Origin: Devosia chinhatensis
Lineage (GTDB): Bacteria; Pseudomonadota; Alphaproteobacteria; Rhizobiales; Devosiaceae
Length of the DNA stretch: 64,000 nucleotides
Direction: 5' to 3'
Assembly: GCF_000969445.1 (NCBI RefSeq)
Contig: NZ_JZEY01000061.1
Coordinates: 669,501-733,500, forward strand
How positions within the stretch are numbered: position 1 is the stretch's first letter; each line of letters opens with the position of its first letter. Shown piece after piece: positions 1 through 8,758 of this stretch. The position numbers and the translations under genes are program-made. Below the pieces are notes generated by a model. That model had not been told where the DNA came from and searched no databases. It saw only the letters and a list, made by a program, of their open reading frames with translations.

Positions 1-501
1 CAATGCCATGCCGATCCGCAGGTGCGGGTGCGCCTCGTGGCCGAGCTGGCCGCAGGCTCCGGCGCCGGTGGCATGGCCGGCGGGCAGATGCGCGATATCG
101 AGGGCGAAAAGGGCGGCTTTTCGGAGACCGACATCGCCGCCATGCAGGCCATGAAGACCGGCGCGCTGATCCGCGCCTCGGTGCGCATGGGAGCGATCCT
201 GGGCGGCGCTGATGCGCGGGCCCTCTCGGCGCTGACCGCCTATGCCGAAGCGGCGGGTCGGGCCTTCCAGCTGGCCGACGACATTCTCGACGTCACGGCC
301 AGCCCCGAATCCATGGGCAAGGCGACCGGCAAGGATGCAGAGGCCGGCAAGCAGACCCTGGTGGGCCGGCTGGGCATCGAGGCTGCCCGCAAGATGCTCG
401 ACGGCATCGTCAACGAGGCGCTTCTGGCCCTGCGCACCTTCGGGCCCCGCGCCGACGGCCTGCGCGCCACGGCGCGCTATTTCGCGGCGCGGCAGAAATG
501 A
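1..501 (+). CDS. ispA: Polyprenyl diphosphate synthase, C-terminal part (IspA-like)
   Basis: This is the 3' part of a trans-isoprenyl diphosphate synthase, which condenses isopentenyl diphosphate with allylic diphosphates to give geranyl or farnesyl diphosphate in the cytoplasm. The frame is open from the first base, so the start and the first aspartate-rich motif lie outside the window. The retained part has the GGQMRDIE helix, a KTGALIRAS segment and the second aspartate-rich motif within FQLADDILDVT, all typical of the family. Its stop overlaps the start of the MOSC gene by 4 nt (ATGA), suggesting co-transcription. Together with ispG at 3673 it belongs to isoprenoid synthesis. Product chain length cannot be told from this part, so the symbol is provisional. 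Confidence 0.8.
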   Translation, partial: QCHADPQVRVRLVAELAAGSGAGGMAGGQMRDIEGEKGGFSETDIAAMQAMKTGALIRASVRMGAILGGADARALSALTAYAEAAGRAFQLADDILDVTASPESMGKATGKDAEAGKQTLVGRLGIEAARKMLDGIVNEALLALRTFGPRADGLRATARYFAARQK

Positions 502-1139
502 GCATGGTCCGTCTCGACAGCGTCAATCGCGGCACGCCCCAGCCCGTTCCCGGCCGCACCACCCGCTCGGGTATCTACAAAAGGCCCGTCACCGGCCCGG
601 TGGAGATCGCCCCTTTGGGTCTCGTCGACGATGCCGTGCTCAACCGCAAGCATCACGGCGGGGTCGACCAGGCGGTCTATCTCTATTTTGCCGACGATTA
701 TGCCTTCTGGGGCGAGGAGGGCGTGGATGTGACGCCCGGCCTTTTCGGCGAGAACCTCACCATCTCGGGCGTCGTGGGGCGCGACGTGGCGGTGGGCGAC
801 CGCTTCGGCATCGGCACGGTCCTGCTCGAGGTGACCTCGCACCGCACGCCCTGCGCGGTGTTCGCGGCCCGCATGGGCGATCCCCGATTTGCCAAGCGTT
901 TCCACAAGGCCGGGCGGCCCGGTGCCTATTGCCGGGTGCTGGCCGGCGGCGCGGTCGAGGCGGGCATGGCCGTCGATCTCACTCCGTTTTCCGGCGCGCG
1001 GATCACCATGAGCGCGCTGATCGCGCTCGATGGAGCCCGCAGCATCGATGCCGATTTCCTGCGGCGGGCCCTGACCGCTCCCCTCCACCACAAGATGCGG
1101 GCCGATTACGAGAACCGCCTCGCCAGCCAATTGCTGTGA
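498..1139 (+). CDS. MOSC domain protein, YiiM-like
   Basis: A 213-residue protein that is almost entirely one MOSC domain, the C-terminal fold of molybdenum cofactor sulfurases. Stand-alone proteins of this kind (YiiM and relatives) carry sulfur or act in molybdopterin-dependent reduction. Supporting motifs are KHHGGVDQAVY near residue 51, GLFGENL near 81 and the conserved cysteine in HRTPCAVF (C119), which is the residue expected to carry persulfide or contact the cofactor. It begins inside the stop codon of the upstream prenyl synthase. No molybdenum enzyme is encoded in this window, so its partner is unknown. The family is clear; the substrate is not. Confidence 0.85.
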   Translation: MSMVRLDSVNRGTPQPVPGRTTRSGIYKRPVTGPVEIAPLGLVDDAVLNRKHHGGVDQAVYLYFADDYAFWGEEGVDVTPGLFGENLTISGVVGRDVAVGDRFGIGTVLLEVTSHRTPCAVFAARMGDPRFAKRFHKAGRPGAYCRVLAGGAVEAGMAVDLTPFSGARITMSALIALDGARSIDADFLRRALTAPLHHKMRADYENRLASQLL

Positions 1140-1146
1140 GTTTGCC

Positions 1147-1614
1147 ATGAGCCTTGCTTCCGTCACCGCCGACCTCGCCGCGCGCGCGCCCGATCTTTCG
1201 GTGATCGTCACCGAGGCCTCGACCGCCACGGTGCCGCTTGCTGCCGAGGTGCATGGCGTCGCGCCGGGGCAGATCGCCAAGACGCTCTGCATCCGCGTGC
1301 GGGACGAGGACGTGCTGCTGGTGACGCGCGGCGATGCCCGGCTCGACAACCAGAAGTCCAAGCAGGCCTTTGGCGGCCGCCCGCGCATGCTGGGCGCCGA
1401 GGACGTGCTGCGGCTGACCAGCCATGCGGTGGGCGGGGTCTGCCCTTTCGGCCTGCCCGCGCCGTTGCCGATCTATCTCGACACCTCGCTCAAGGCCTAT
1501 GACATCGTCATTCCCGCCGGCGGCGATACCCACGCCTCGGTCCGGCTCAGCGTCGACCGGCTGGCCGAACTGTGCGGTCGCCAATGGGTGGATGCGTGCC
1601 AGTTGCCCGAGTGA
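1147..1614 (+). CDS. YbaK/EbsC family aminoacyl-tRNA deacylase
   Basis: A 155-residue single-domain protein of the YbaK/EbsC/ProX-type editing family. Members hydrolyse mischarged aminoacyl-tRNA (for example Cys-tRNA-Pro) in trans. The visible family features are the IAKTLCIRV segment with the catalytic-type lysine near residue 44, the LDNQKSKQAFGG region, and the GGVCPFGLP loop near residue 98. It starts 7 nt after the MOSC gene and overlaps or abuts the methyltransferase gene, so it is probably part of the same transcript. Whether it edits Cys-tRNA-Pro, Ala-tRNA-Pro or something else cannot be decided from the sequence alone. Confidence 0.82.
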   Translation: MSLASVTADLAARAPDLSVIVTEASTATVPLAAEVHGVAPGQIAKTLCIRVRDEDVLLVTRGDARLDNQKSKQAFGGRPRMLGAEDVLRLTSHAVGGVCPFGLPAPLPIYLDTSLKAYDIVIPAGGDTHASVRLSVDRLAELCGRQWVDACQLPE

Positions 1615-2222
1615 GCGCGGCAGAGGATTTCATCCGGGCCCGCCTTGTGCTGACGGCGCTGCCCTTCCGCCCCGATATCGTGCTCTACCAGCCCCATCCG
1701 CACAGCGGGCTGATTGCTTTCCTCGCGGAAGCGGGGCGCGACGAGCCCCCCTATTGGGCCTATGCCTGGGCGGGCGGGGCGGCGCTGGCGCTCTATCTGC
1801 GCGACAATCCCCAAGCGGTCAGCGGCAGAACCGTACTCGATTTCGGCGCCGGTTCGGGACTGGTCGGCATTGCCGCCGCCAGGGCGGGCGCAGCGGCGGT
1901 AATGGCCTTCGAGCCCGACGCGATCGGGCAGATTGCGCTGGGGCTCAATGCGAAGGCCAATGGCGTTGCGCTCATTGCCGCCGAGGCGATGGCGGAGGCC
2001 GAGATCGTCCTGGCCGGCGACGTTTTCTATGATGCGGCAGTGGCGGCGCGGACCCTGCCGGTTCTCAAGGCGCATGCCCGACGTGGTGCCAAGGTCCTGG
2101 TCGGCGATCCCTTCCGCCGGCATTTGCCGCGCGCGGAAATGACCCGGATCGCCACCTATGACGTACCCGACATGGGCGGCGGGCCCGAGGTCACCGCCGG
2201 AATCTTCGTCCTGCAGCCATAG
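1611..2222 (+). CDS. Class I SAM-dependent methyltransferase, ETFB-lysine-methyltransferase-like
   Basis: A Rossmann-fold methyltransferase. The SAM-binding motif I is VLDFGAGSGLVGIAAARAG; the preceding YWAYAWAGGAALALYL segment is typical of the group that includes protein-lysine methyltransferases such as the METTL20/ETFB enzymes, and LAGDVFYD forms the post-motif region. The start is uncertain. A GTG at 1611 overlaps the YbaK stop codon, while upstream in-frame starts exist at 1572 (GTG) and 1584 (ATG) inside the YbaK gene. I chose the overlap start because the translational coupling is tight and conserved sequence only begins after it. The substrate is inferred from similarity and is not certain. 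Confidence 0.72.
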   Translation: MSAAEDFIRARLVLTALPFRPDIVLYQPHPHSGLIAFLAEAGRDEPPYWAYAWAGGAALALYLRDNPQAVSGRTVLDFGAGSGLVGIAAARAGAAAVMAFEPDAIGQIALGLNAKANGVALIAAEAMAEAEIVLAGDVFYDAAVAARTLPVLKAHARRGAKVLVGDPFRRHLPRAEMTRIATYDVPDMGGGPEVTAGIFVLQP

Positions 2223-2346
2223 ACCATCGGGCATGCATTCCCGGCCTTGCCGCAGCCACGGCCCTCGCCTATATCGCTCCGCGTGAGGACGGCCTCCCCC
2301 ATCATGGGCATCGCGTTCGGGACGGCCCGGTGATCTGGGGATTGCC

Positions 2347-2775
2347 ATGCGCAACACAGCCGACCGTATCCGTCACGCCATTTCCTTTGAAGTCATCGGC
2401 ATCATCCTGGCGACGCCGCTCGCCGCATTCGCCTTCCATTTGCCGGGTGGCGACAGCGCGGTGATCGTGGTGGCCAGCGCCACCGTCGCGATGGTCTGGA
2501 ACTATGTCTACAATCTCGGTTTCGACCACCTGATGGTCAGGCTCCGGGGCGGGACGGAAAAGACCACGCCCATCCGCGTCATCCACGCGCTCTTCTTTGA
2601 GCTGGGCCTGCTGGCCCTCATGCTGCCGGCGATCGCCTGGTATCTGCAGATCTCGATCTGGCAGGCCCTGGTCATGGATATCGCGCTGGCGGCCTTCTAC
2701 ATGGTCTATGCCTTTGTCTTCAACTGGGCCTATGACCGGGTGTTTCCATTGCCCGAATGGCAAGAAAAAGCCTGA
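2347..2775 (+). CDS. PACE family multidrug/biguanide efflux transporter
   Basis: A 142-residue inner-membrane protein with four predicted helices arranged as two tandem bacterial transmembrane pair (BTP) domains, the architecture of the proteobacterial antimicrobial compound efflux family (AceI type). Typical features are the opening RIRHAISFEVIGI with its membrane-embedded glutamate near residue 17, the WNYVYNLGFD loop near residue 50, and the repeat-like RVIHALFFELGLL near 80. PACE pumps export cationic biocides such as chlorhexidine or short diamines using the proton gradient. A purine-rich stretch (GGGGATT) lies just upstream of the ATG. It stands alone between the methyltransferase gene and a small secreted protein gene. 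Confidence 0.88.
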   Translation: MRNTADRIRHAISFEVIGIILATPLAAFAFHLPGGDSAVIVVASATVAMVWNYVYNLGFDHLMVRLRGGTEKTTPIRVIHALFFELGLLALMLPAIAWYLQISIWQALVMDIALAAFYMVYAFVFNWAYDRVFPLPEWQEKA

Positions 2776-2817
2776 TTGCCTCGCTAGCCTTCGGGGGCTG
2801 AAACAAAGGAAAAGACC

Positions 2818-3132
2818 ATGGTTAAGCCCCTGATCCTGCTCGCCATCAGCCTCGCCGGCGTCACGAGCGCCCTGGCGTCGTCCGACGACGCCTGGGCCGA
2901 ATTTGCCGCCGAGGTCGAAACGGCCTGCCTCGATGCCACCGAAGGTGTCTTCACCGAGCCAGAGGCAGTGGTCGATCCCTTCGGCAGCGAGAGCTTCGGC
3001 CTCGCCATTGTCTCCGGTGCCTTCCCGAGCGGCGGCGCGGGCAGCATTGTCTGCGTCTTCGACAAGCAGGCCAAGACCGTCGAAATCGGCGGCGAACTCG
3101 ATATCACCGTCAGCCAGAACGCGGCGGAATAG
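2818..3132 (+). CDS. Small secreted protein of unknown function
   Basis: A 104-residue protein with a clear Sec signal peptide: a short basic start (MVKP), a hydrophobic core and a cleavage site around SALASSDD at residues 20-22. The mature part is acidic and has two cysteines, near residues 40 and 79 (TACLD and IVCVF), that could form a disulfide in the periplasm. I do not recognise the family. A purine-rich AAAGGAAAAG sits upstream of the ATG. The 3' end overlaps the convergent GNAT gene by 23 nt, so the two transcripts must overlap tail to tail. Confidence 0.7.
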   Translation: MVKPLILLAISLAGVTSALASSDDAWAEFAAEVETACLDATEGVFTEPEAVVDPFGSESFGLAIVSGAFPSGGAGSIVCVFDKQAKTVEIGGELDITVSQNAAE

Positions 3133-3586
3133 GCTTGAGAGGCAAGCGCCCCAGCAGGTCGGCGCCGTTCGCCACAAAGGCGACGGCGCGCTCGTTTTGC
3201 ATTTCGACCGCAAAACCCAGCCTGCGATGAAGCCGCAGCGAAGCCGTGTTGCTGACCAGCACATGGCTGCGCAACGTGCCGATGCCCAGCGTGCGCACCA
3301 GATCGCGCATGCCGGCCCCGAGCTCGGAAATCACGGGCGCAGTGCGATAGCGGGGATGAATGGCAAGGCCGCCGACAAACCAGGATCCGTCTGCCTGTGG
3401 CCACAGATAGCCATAGGCAATGAGCTTGTGGTCCCGGCGCAGACACACCCATTCCGATTTCGGCAGGGAGACTGCCAGCCGCTCGCGATGGAGTTCGCAA
3501 TCGAGTGGGCCACCATCAGGCTCGCGCAGACAGATGAGATCGAGCGCCAGGACGTCGCCAAGGTCGGGACGACCCGCTGTTGCCAC
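3110..3586 (-). CDS. GNAT family N-acetyltransferase
   Basis: A 158-residue GNAT-fold protein. The acetyl-CoA region reads VGGLAIHPRYRTAPVISELGAGM, a slightly divergent form of the V-x-P-x-x-R-x-x-G motif A, and it ends with the usual SNTASLRLHRRLGF helix-strand. The start is a GTG at 3586 whose G is also the last base of the stop codon of a 28-residue membrane ORF upstream, which points to coupled translation in an ispG - small ORF - GNAT unit. The substrate is unknown. The last 23 nt overlap the gene for the small secreted protein on the other strand. Confidence 0.78.
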   Translation of the reverse strand: MATAGRPDLGDVLALDLICLREPDGGPLDCELHRERLAVSLPKSEWVCLRRDHKLIAYGYLWPQADGSWFVGGLAIHPRYRTAPVISELGAGMRDLVRTLGIGTLRSHVLVSNTASLRLHRRLGFAVEMQNERAVAFVANGADLLGRLPLKPIPPRSG

Positions 3587-3672
3587 TAAATCTGGCCCAT
3601 CAGCTTGAGCCCGCCCAAAACGATGATCAGCATGGCCAGCCAGAACAGGCGGCGTTGATTGCGCTCGTTCAT
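3586..3672 (-). CDS. Tiny single-pass membrane protein (28 aa)
   Basis: A very short ORF reading MNERNQRRLFWLAML and then a hydrophobic IIVLGGLKLMG segment, ending GQI. It has a positively charged N-terminus followed by one transmembrane helix. Its ATG directly follows the ispG TAA with no gap, and its TAG shares one base with the GNAT GTG start, so it fills the space between two genes exactly. That spacing and the sensible membrane topology make it a good candidate for a real small protein. No function can be assigned; chance remains possible at this length. Confidence 0.5.
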   Translation of the reverse strand: MNERNQRRLFWLAMLIIVLGGLKLMGQI

Positions 3673-4914
3673 TTATTCGGCCGCATCCTGCTTGCCGGTG
3701 CCGAACTTCTTTTCGATATAGTCGGCGACCATGACCTTGAACTGGTCGGCGACATCGGCACCGCGCAGGGTGGCGACTTTTTCGCCATCGACGAAAACGG
3801 GCGCGGCCGGAGTTTCGCCGGTACCCGGCAGGGAAATGCCGATATTGGCATGCTTGCTCTCGCCCGGCCCGTTGACGATGCAGCCCATGACCGCGACCGA
3901 CAACGTCTCAACGCCCGGATAGCGCTCGCGCCATTCCGGCATCGAAATGTTGAGATGGTCCTGGATGTCCTTGGCCAGGGTCTGGAAGGTCGTGGACGTG
4001 GTGCGTCCGCATCCCGGACAGGCCGCGACCACCGGCAGGAACTGGCGGAAGCCCATGGTCTGGAGCAATTCCTGCGCGACCTTGACCTCGGTCGTGCGAT
4101 CGCCGCCCGGCTCGGGCGTCAGCGAGATGCGGATCGTATCGCCGATGCCCTGCTGCAGCAGGATGCCGAGCGCTGCCGAGGAGGCGACAATGCCCTTCGA
4201 TCCCATGCCCGCCTCGGTGAGGCCGAGATGGAGCGCATAATCGCAGCGGGCGGCGAGGTCCTGATAGACCGCGATCAGGTGCTGGACGTCGGACACCTTG
4301 GTCGAGAGCAGGATCTGGTCACGCCGCATGCCCAGCTCCTCGGCGCGGGCCGCCGACAGCAGCGCCGACTGGATGATGGCCTCGCGCTGCACGGCGGCAG
4401 CGGAGATCGGGTTGGGTGAGACGGCATTGTCGTCCATCAGCCGGGTGAGCAATTCTTCGTCCAGCGAGCCCCAATTGACCCCGATGCGGACCGGCTTGTC
4501 ATAGCGGTTGGCGATGTCGATCAGCGTTGCGAACTGGGTATCGCGCTTGGCCTTGAAGCCGACATTGCCCGGATTGATCCGGTATTTGGCCAGTGCCTCG
4601 GCACAGGCGGGATGATCGGTGAGGAGCTTGTGGCCGATATAGTGGAAATCGCCCACCAGCGGCACGTCATAGCCCATGACGGCCAGGCGGTCGCGAATGA
4701 TGGGCACTGCGGCCGCACTCTCGTCGCGATCGACGGTGATGCGCACGATCTCCGAGCCGGCCCGGGCCAGCTGCATGACCTGCCTGACCGTGGCGTCGAT
4801 GTCGGCGGTATCGGTATTGGTCATCGATTGCACGACGACGGGCGCGCCGCCGCCGACCATGACGCCCCCGACATTGACACCCACCGATTGCCTGCGCGGC
4901 GCTGGACCGGCCAT
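3673..4914 (-). CDS. ispG: 4-hydroxy-3-methylbut-2-en-1-yl diphosphate synthase (IspG/GcpE)
   Basis: A 413-residue IspG, the [4Fe-4S] enzyme that reduces the cyclic diphosphate MEcPP to HMBPP in the non-mevalonate isoprenoid pathway. The N-terminal TIM-barrel carries the family signature [13 protein letters not shown], and the C-terminal domain carries the three cluster cysteines C299 and C302 (in CPGC) and C345 (in GCIVNGPGE). The length fits the alphaproteobacterial short form without an inserted domain. It probably leads a small operon with the 28-residue membrane ORF and the GNAT gene. It is divergent from the DUF1801 gene. Confidence 0.97.
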   Translation of the reverse strand: MAGPAPRRQSVGVNVGGVMVGGGAPVVVQSMTNTDTADIDATVRQVMQLARAGSEIVRITVDRDESAAAVPIIRDRLAVMGYDVPLVGDFHYIGHKLLTDHPACAEALAKYRINPGNVGFKAKRDTQFATLIDIANRYDKPVRIGVNWGSLDEELLTRLMDDNAVSPNPISAAAVQREAIIQSALLSAARAEELGMRRDQILLSTKVSDVQHLIAVYQDLAARCDYALHLGLTEAGMGSKGIVASSAALGILLQQGIGDTIRISLTPEPGGDRTTEVKVAQELLQTMGFRQFLPVVAACPGCGRTTSTTFQTLAKDIQDHLNISMPEWRERYPGVETLSVAVMGCIVNGPGESKHANIGISLPGTGETPAAPVFVDGEKVATLRGADVADQFKVMVADYIEKKFGTGKQDAAE

Positions 4915-5008
4915 TTCACACCCCGTTCAGTATTGCTTGTGAGATAGGCCTTCCCTTTTGCCCGCGCAACTGAACAATAAGGTGACGCTGCCCGGGAGGG
5001 ACCCTGCC

Positions 5009-5413
5009 ATGCCCGATGCCGAAACCGCCACTGCGCAGATCGACGCCCATATCGAGGCGCTCGCGCCCGCGTTCAGGGAGGCGATGCAGCACCTGCGCGC
5101 CGTGATCCGCGCGGCAGCGCCCGAGGCCGAAGAAATCATCACCTATGCCATGCCGGGCATTGGCCTTGAGGGACCGCTGGTTTCCTATTGCGCCTTCAAG
5201 ACCCATTGCTCGCTCTTTCCCATGGGCAATTCGGTCTTTACCGGCATGGAAGACGAGATCGCCCCATGGCGCACCTCCAAGGGGACGCTGCAATTCACCC
5301 CCGATGCGCCCTTGCCGGATGCGCTGGTGATCCGCATCGTTAAGGCCCGTATCGCCGAGAACATTGCCAGGACGGCGCAGCGCAAGGCCCGACGACGGTC
5401 GCCAAAAGCCTGA
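5009..5413 (+). CDS. DUF1801 domain protein (YdhG-like)
   Basis: A 134-residue DUF1801 protein. Family hallmarks are the LRAVIRAAAPEAEEIITYAMPGIGL block near residues 30-54, the mid segment SLFPMG and the C-terminal LPDALVIRIVKARIAEN helix. Some relatives have been proposed as iron chaperones (frataxin-like fold, YdhG), but the biochemical role is not established. I chose the ATG at 5009 because a GGGAGGG Shine-Dalgarno sits 8 nt upstream; an in-frame ATG at 4958 would add 17 unconserved residues. Its 3' end is 2 nt from the convergent yciB gene. Confidence 0.8.
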   Translation: MPDAETATAQIDAHIEALAPAFREAMQHLRAVIRAAAPEAEEIITYAMPGIGLEGPLVSYCAFKTHCSLFPMGNSVFTGMEDEIAPWRTSKGTLQFTPDAPLPDALVIRIVKARIAENIARTAQRKARRRSPKA

Positions 5414-5415
5414 GA

Positions 5416-6048
5416 TCAGCTTTCCACCACAACCGGAGGCGGTCGTGCAGCCTCGGGCTCGGGAGCATATTTGTTGAGCAGGGGCAATTGCGTCATCGAG
5501 AAGATGACGGTCAGCGGCATGATCCCCCAGACCTTGAACGCGACCCAGAAATCGGTCGAGAAATTGCGCCAGACCACTTCGTTGATGACGGCCAGGAGCA
5601 CGAAGAACAGACCCCAGTTGAGGGTCAGCTTCCACCAGCCCTCGGGCTTGAGCTTGTAGACGTCGCCGAAGACATATTTCAGCAGTGACTGGCCAAAGAG
5701 CAGACCCCCGAGCAGCACCGAGGCAAACATCACATTGGTGATGGTCGGCTTCATCTTGATGAAGGTATCGTCCTGCAGCCAGAGGGTGAGTCCGCCAAAG
5801 ACCAGCACGACCACGCCGGTGACCAGAGGCATCACCGCCACCTTCTTGAGGATCAGCCAGCTCAGCAGCAGTGACACTGCCATGGCGCCCATGAACCAGG
5901 CCGTTGCCACGAAGATGTCGGCCCGCGCATTGATGATGAAGAACAGGACCAGCGGCCCCAGTTCCAGCGCCAGCTTGATGATCTGCGGCTTGAGTTCGTC
6001 CCAGTTGACTTCTGGTTCTGCAGTCTTTTCGGTCATCGGTTTTTCCAT
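5416..6048 (-). CDS. yciB: Septation protein A / inner membrane-spanning protein YciB
   Basis: A 210-residue polytopic inner-membrane protein of the YciB/IspZ (septation protein A) family, which contributes to envelope integrity and cell division. Five to six helices are visible, and LELGPLVLFFIINARADIF near residue 30 and the C-terminal NEVVWRNFSTDFWVAFK block are typical. Two starts are possible: ATG at 6048 (MEKP) and at 6036 (MTEKT), with no strong ribosome site for either. It lies downstream of ftsY on the same strand, about 110 bp away, a neighbourhood common in Rhizobiales. Confidence 0.92.
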   Translation of the reverse strand: MEKPMTEKTAEPEVNWDELKPQIIKLALELGPLVLFFIINARADIFVATAWFMGAMAVSLLLSWLILKKVAVMPLVTGVVVLVFGGLTLWLQDDTFIKMKPTITNVMFASVLLGGLLFGQSLLKYVFGDVYKLKPEGWWKLTLNWGLFFVLLAVINEVVWRNFSTDFWVAFKVWGIMPLTVIFSMTQLPLLNKYAPEPEAARPPPVVVES

Positions 6049-6157
6049 GGCAGTGCGGGCCAATGTGGCCGCGCAGGCCCTTTCATGCAAGCCGATAGCG
6101 GACAAGAATGGTGTTTTTTGGACGGCGCAAAGACAGCGCCCGCTCTGGCAAAGACGG

Positions 6158-7396
6158 CTAATCGCGCCCGGCAATGGCACGGGCGAAGTCCCGCGCCTCG
6201 AAGGGCTCGAGGTCCTCGACCCCCTCGCCGACACCGATGAAATGCACCGGCAGGCCGAATTTGCGGGCAATGGCGACGAGGATGCCGCCGCGCGCGGTGC
6301 CGTCGAGCTTGGTCATCACCAGACCGGTGACCCCGGCGCGCTGGCCGAAGATCTCCACCTGCTTCATGGCATTCTGCCCCGTGGTGGCGTCGAGCGTCAG
6401 CAGCGTGGCATGGGGCGCCTGCGGATCGACCTTCTTGATCACGCGAATGACTTTTTCGAGCTCGTTCATCAATTCGTCGCGGTTCTGCAACCGTCCGGCC
6501 GTATCGATGATGAGCACGTCGCGCCCTTCTGCCCGGGCCTGGGTGACGGCATCGAAGGCCAAGCCCGAGGCGTCGGCCCCGGTGGGCCGGACCAGGACCG
6601 GCGCGCCCGTGCGCTGGCCCCAGACCTGCAGCTGTTCGATGGCCGCCGCGCGGAAGGTGTCGCCGGCGGCCAGCATGACCGAGCGCCCCTCGCGGGCAAA
6701 CTTCTGCGCCAGCTTGCCGATCGTGGTGGTCTTGCCCGATCCGTTGACCCCGATCATCAGGATGACGAAGGGCTTGCTGGCCGCATCGATGACGAGCGGA
6801 CGCGCCACCGGCCCCAGCACCTTTTCGACCTCGGCGGCCAGCACGGCGCGGACATCTTCGCCCGACACATCCTTGTCGAAGCGATCCCGGCGCAGCGTTT
6901 CGGTGATGGCCATGGCCGTATCGATGCCCAGATCGGCCTGGATCAGCACGTCCTCAAGTTCATCGAGCGTCGCCGCATCGAGCTTGCGCTTGGTGAAGAC
7001 CGACGTGATCGAGGTGGTGAGCGTGTCCGAAGAGCGCTTGAGCCCGGAGGCAAGACGGGAGAACCAGCCCTGGGGCGCCACCGGGGCAGCTGTCGCCGGC
7101 GCCGGCACGATCGGCTGGCTGTCGAGCCCAGCATGGGCCTTGTCCTCGATCTCCTCGATATAATCGGGCGTCGTTTCGGGCGGGCCGGGGGGGATCGGAT
7201 GATCGGCCGGGCCCGGTGCTTCGGGCGGAGCGGCCGGCTCGGGCGTTGGCGGTACCGTTTCGGGGACGGGCGGGATCGGCTCTGCGGGCGCTTCCGGCCG
7301 GGTTTCCGGCGGCGCAGGCGATGGCGCCGGGCCGGGCTGGGGCTGGGGCGGCACGCCGAAGAGACGCTGGAAGAAGCCGGGTTTCTTTTCGGTCAT
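6158..7396 (-). CDS. ftsY: Signal recognition particle receptor FtsY
   Basis: A 412-residue SRP receptor GTPase that docks ribosome-SRP complexes at the membrane. Residues 1-105 form a proline- and acid-rich A domain preceded by a short amphipathic start (PGFFQRLFG). The NG domain follows, with the P-loop GVNGSGKT at 216-223, DTAGR, and TKLDGTARGG. Its partner Ffh is encoded at 12301 in the same window. It is transcribed in the same direction as dapF and mtaB, about 100 nt downstream of mtaB. The length and domain order are ordinary for alphaproteobacteria. Confidence 0.97.
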   Translation of the reverse strand: MTEKKPGFFQRLFGVPPQPQPGPAPSPAPPETRPEAPAEPIPPVPETVPPTPEPAAPPEAPGPADHPIPPGPPETTPDYIEEIEDKAHAGLDSQPIVPAPATAAPVAPQGWFSRLASGLKRSSDTLTTSITSVFTKRKLDAATLDELEDVLIQADLGIDTAMAITETLRRDRFDKDVSGEDVRAVLAAEVEKVLGPVARPLVIDAASKPFVILMIGVNGSGKTTTIGKLAQKFAREGRSVMLAAGDTFRAAAIEQLQVWGQRTGAPVLVRPTGADASGLAFDAVTQARAEGRDVLIIDTAGRLQNRDELMNELEKVIRVIKKVDPQAPHATLLTLDATTGQNAMKQVEIFGQRAGVTGLVMTKLDGTARGGILVAIARKFGLPVHFIGVGEGVEDLEPFEARDFARAIAGRD

Positions 7397-7495
7397 ACCC
7401 TATCTTTCGATCGCTGTGGCGCCATGATGCAACGCCTTCGCAGAACTCTTGAAAACCTCGCGGTGATCCTCTCGAACCACCAAGGTCAACTATCG

Positions 7496-8758
7496 TCAGG
7501 CCGCTGCGCGGAGAGCATCCCCGATCAGCCCGTCTTCGCCCAGCCCGGTGACGCGCACCGTGACCAGTTCGCCAGCCGTCGTACCGGCAACGCGAACCGG
7601 CACGAATTGTTCGGTGCGGCCCAGCCCGTCGCGCTCGACCAGCACGGTTTCGACGCGGCCAAGCCGGGTGGCGCACAGCGCCCGGAACCGCGCCTCGCCC
7701 ACTTCTCGCAATATTGCAGCGCGCTGGCGGGCAATGGCCTTGCCCACCTGCGGCATGCGCGCAGCCGGCGTGCCCGGACGCGGCGAATAGGGAAAGGCAT
7801 GGATATAGGTGAGGCCGGCCTCGGCGATGAAGCGGACCGAATTGTCGAACATCGCCTCGGTCTCGGTGGGGAAGCCGGCAATGATGTCGGCCCCGAACAC
7901 CATGTCGGGGCGCAGCGTGCGCAGCTTGTCCACGACCGCCAGCGCATCCTCGCGCAGATGGCGCCGCTTCATGCGCTTGAGAATGAGATCGTCGCCCGAT
8001 TGCAGCGACAGATGCAGATGCGGCATCAGCCGGGCATCGGTGACCGCTTCGTAGAGCGCCGGGTCGGCCTCGATGGAATCGATGGAAGAGATCCTCAGCC
8101 GCGGCAGGTCCGGCACATGGCGCAGGATGGATTGGGTCAGCGTTCCCAGACTGGGGCTGCCGGGCAGGTCGGGACCATAGGAGGTGATGTCGACGCCGGT
8201 GAGCACGATTTCCGAATAGCCGTTGGCGACGAGCTTTTTCACCTGTTCGACCACGAGGCCCATCGGGACCGAGCGCGAGGGGCCGCGACCGAAGGGAATG
8301 ATGCAGAAGGTGCAGCGGTGATCGCAGCCATTCTGCACCTGCACGAAGGCGCGGGTGCGCCCATCCATGCCCTCGATGAGATGGCCGGCGGTTTCCCGCA
8401 CGCTCATGATGTCGTTGACCTGCACCTTGTCGTTGAGCGGGGTGCCGAAGACCATGGGCTTGTAGCTTTCGGCCTTGAGCTTGTCGGCATTGCCGATGAC
8501 GAGATCGACCTCGTCCATGTCGCCGAAGACGCGCGCCTCGGTCTGTGCCGCGCACCCGGTGACGATGATGCGCGCCTCCGGATTGTCGCGCCGTGCCTTG
8601 CGCACCGCCTGCTTGGCCTGGCGCACGGCCTCCTGGGTCACCGCGCAGGTATTGATGATGATGGCGTTGTCGAGCCCGGCCTTTTCGGCTTCGGCCTTCA
8701 TCACCTCGCCTTCATAGGCGTTGAGGCGGCACCCGAACGTAAGCGTTTCGATGGCCAT
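7496..8758 (-). CDS. mtaB: tRNA t6A37 methylthiotransferase MtaB
   Basis: A 420-residue radical-SAM methylthiotransferase that converts t6A to ms2t6A at position 37 of ANN-decoding tRNAs. The N-terminal UPF0004 domain has cluster cysteines C10 (FGCRLN), C38 (NTCAV) and C69 (GCAAQ). The radical-SAM triad is C145, C149 and C152 (CDHRCTFC), and a TRAM-like C-terminal domain follows. The true start is the ATG at 8758, which overlaps the dapF TGA (TGATG). This dapF-mtaB-ftsY order is widespread in Rhizobiales. TsaD, which makes the t6A substrate, is encoded at 60498. Confidence 0.95.
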   Translation of the reverse strand: MAIETLTFGCRLNAYEGEVMKAEAEKAGLDNAIIINTCAVTQEAVRQAKQAVRKARRDNPEARIIVTGCAAQTEARVFGDMDEVDLVIGNADKLKAESYKPMVFGTPLNDKVQVNDIMSVRETAGHLIEGMDGRTRAFVQVQNGCDHRCTFCIIPFGRGPSRSVPMGLVVEQVKKLVANGYSEIVLTGVDITSYGPDLPGSPSLGTLTQSILRHVPDLPRLRISSIDSIEADPALYEAVTDARLMPHLHLSLQSGDDLILKRMKRRHLREDALAVVDKLRTLRPDMVFGADIIAGFPTETEAMFDNSVRFIAEAGLTYIHAFPYSPRPGTPAARMPQVGKAIARQRAAILREVGEARFRALCATRLGRVETVLVERDGLGRTEQFVPVRVAGTTAGELVTVRVTGLGEDGLIGDALRAAA

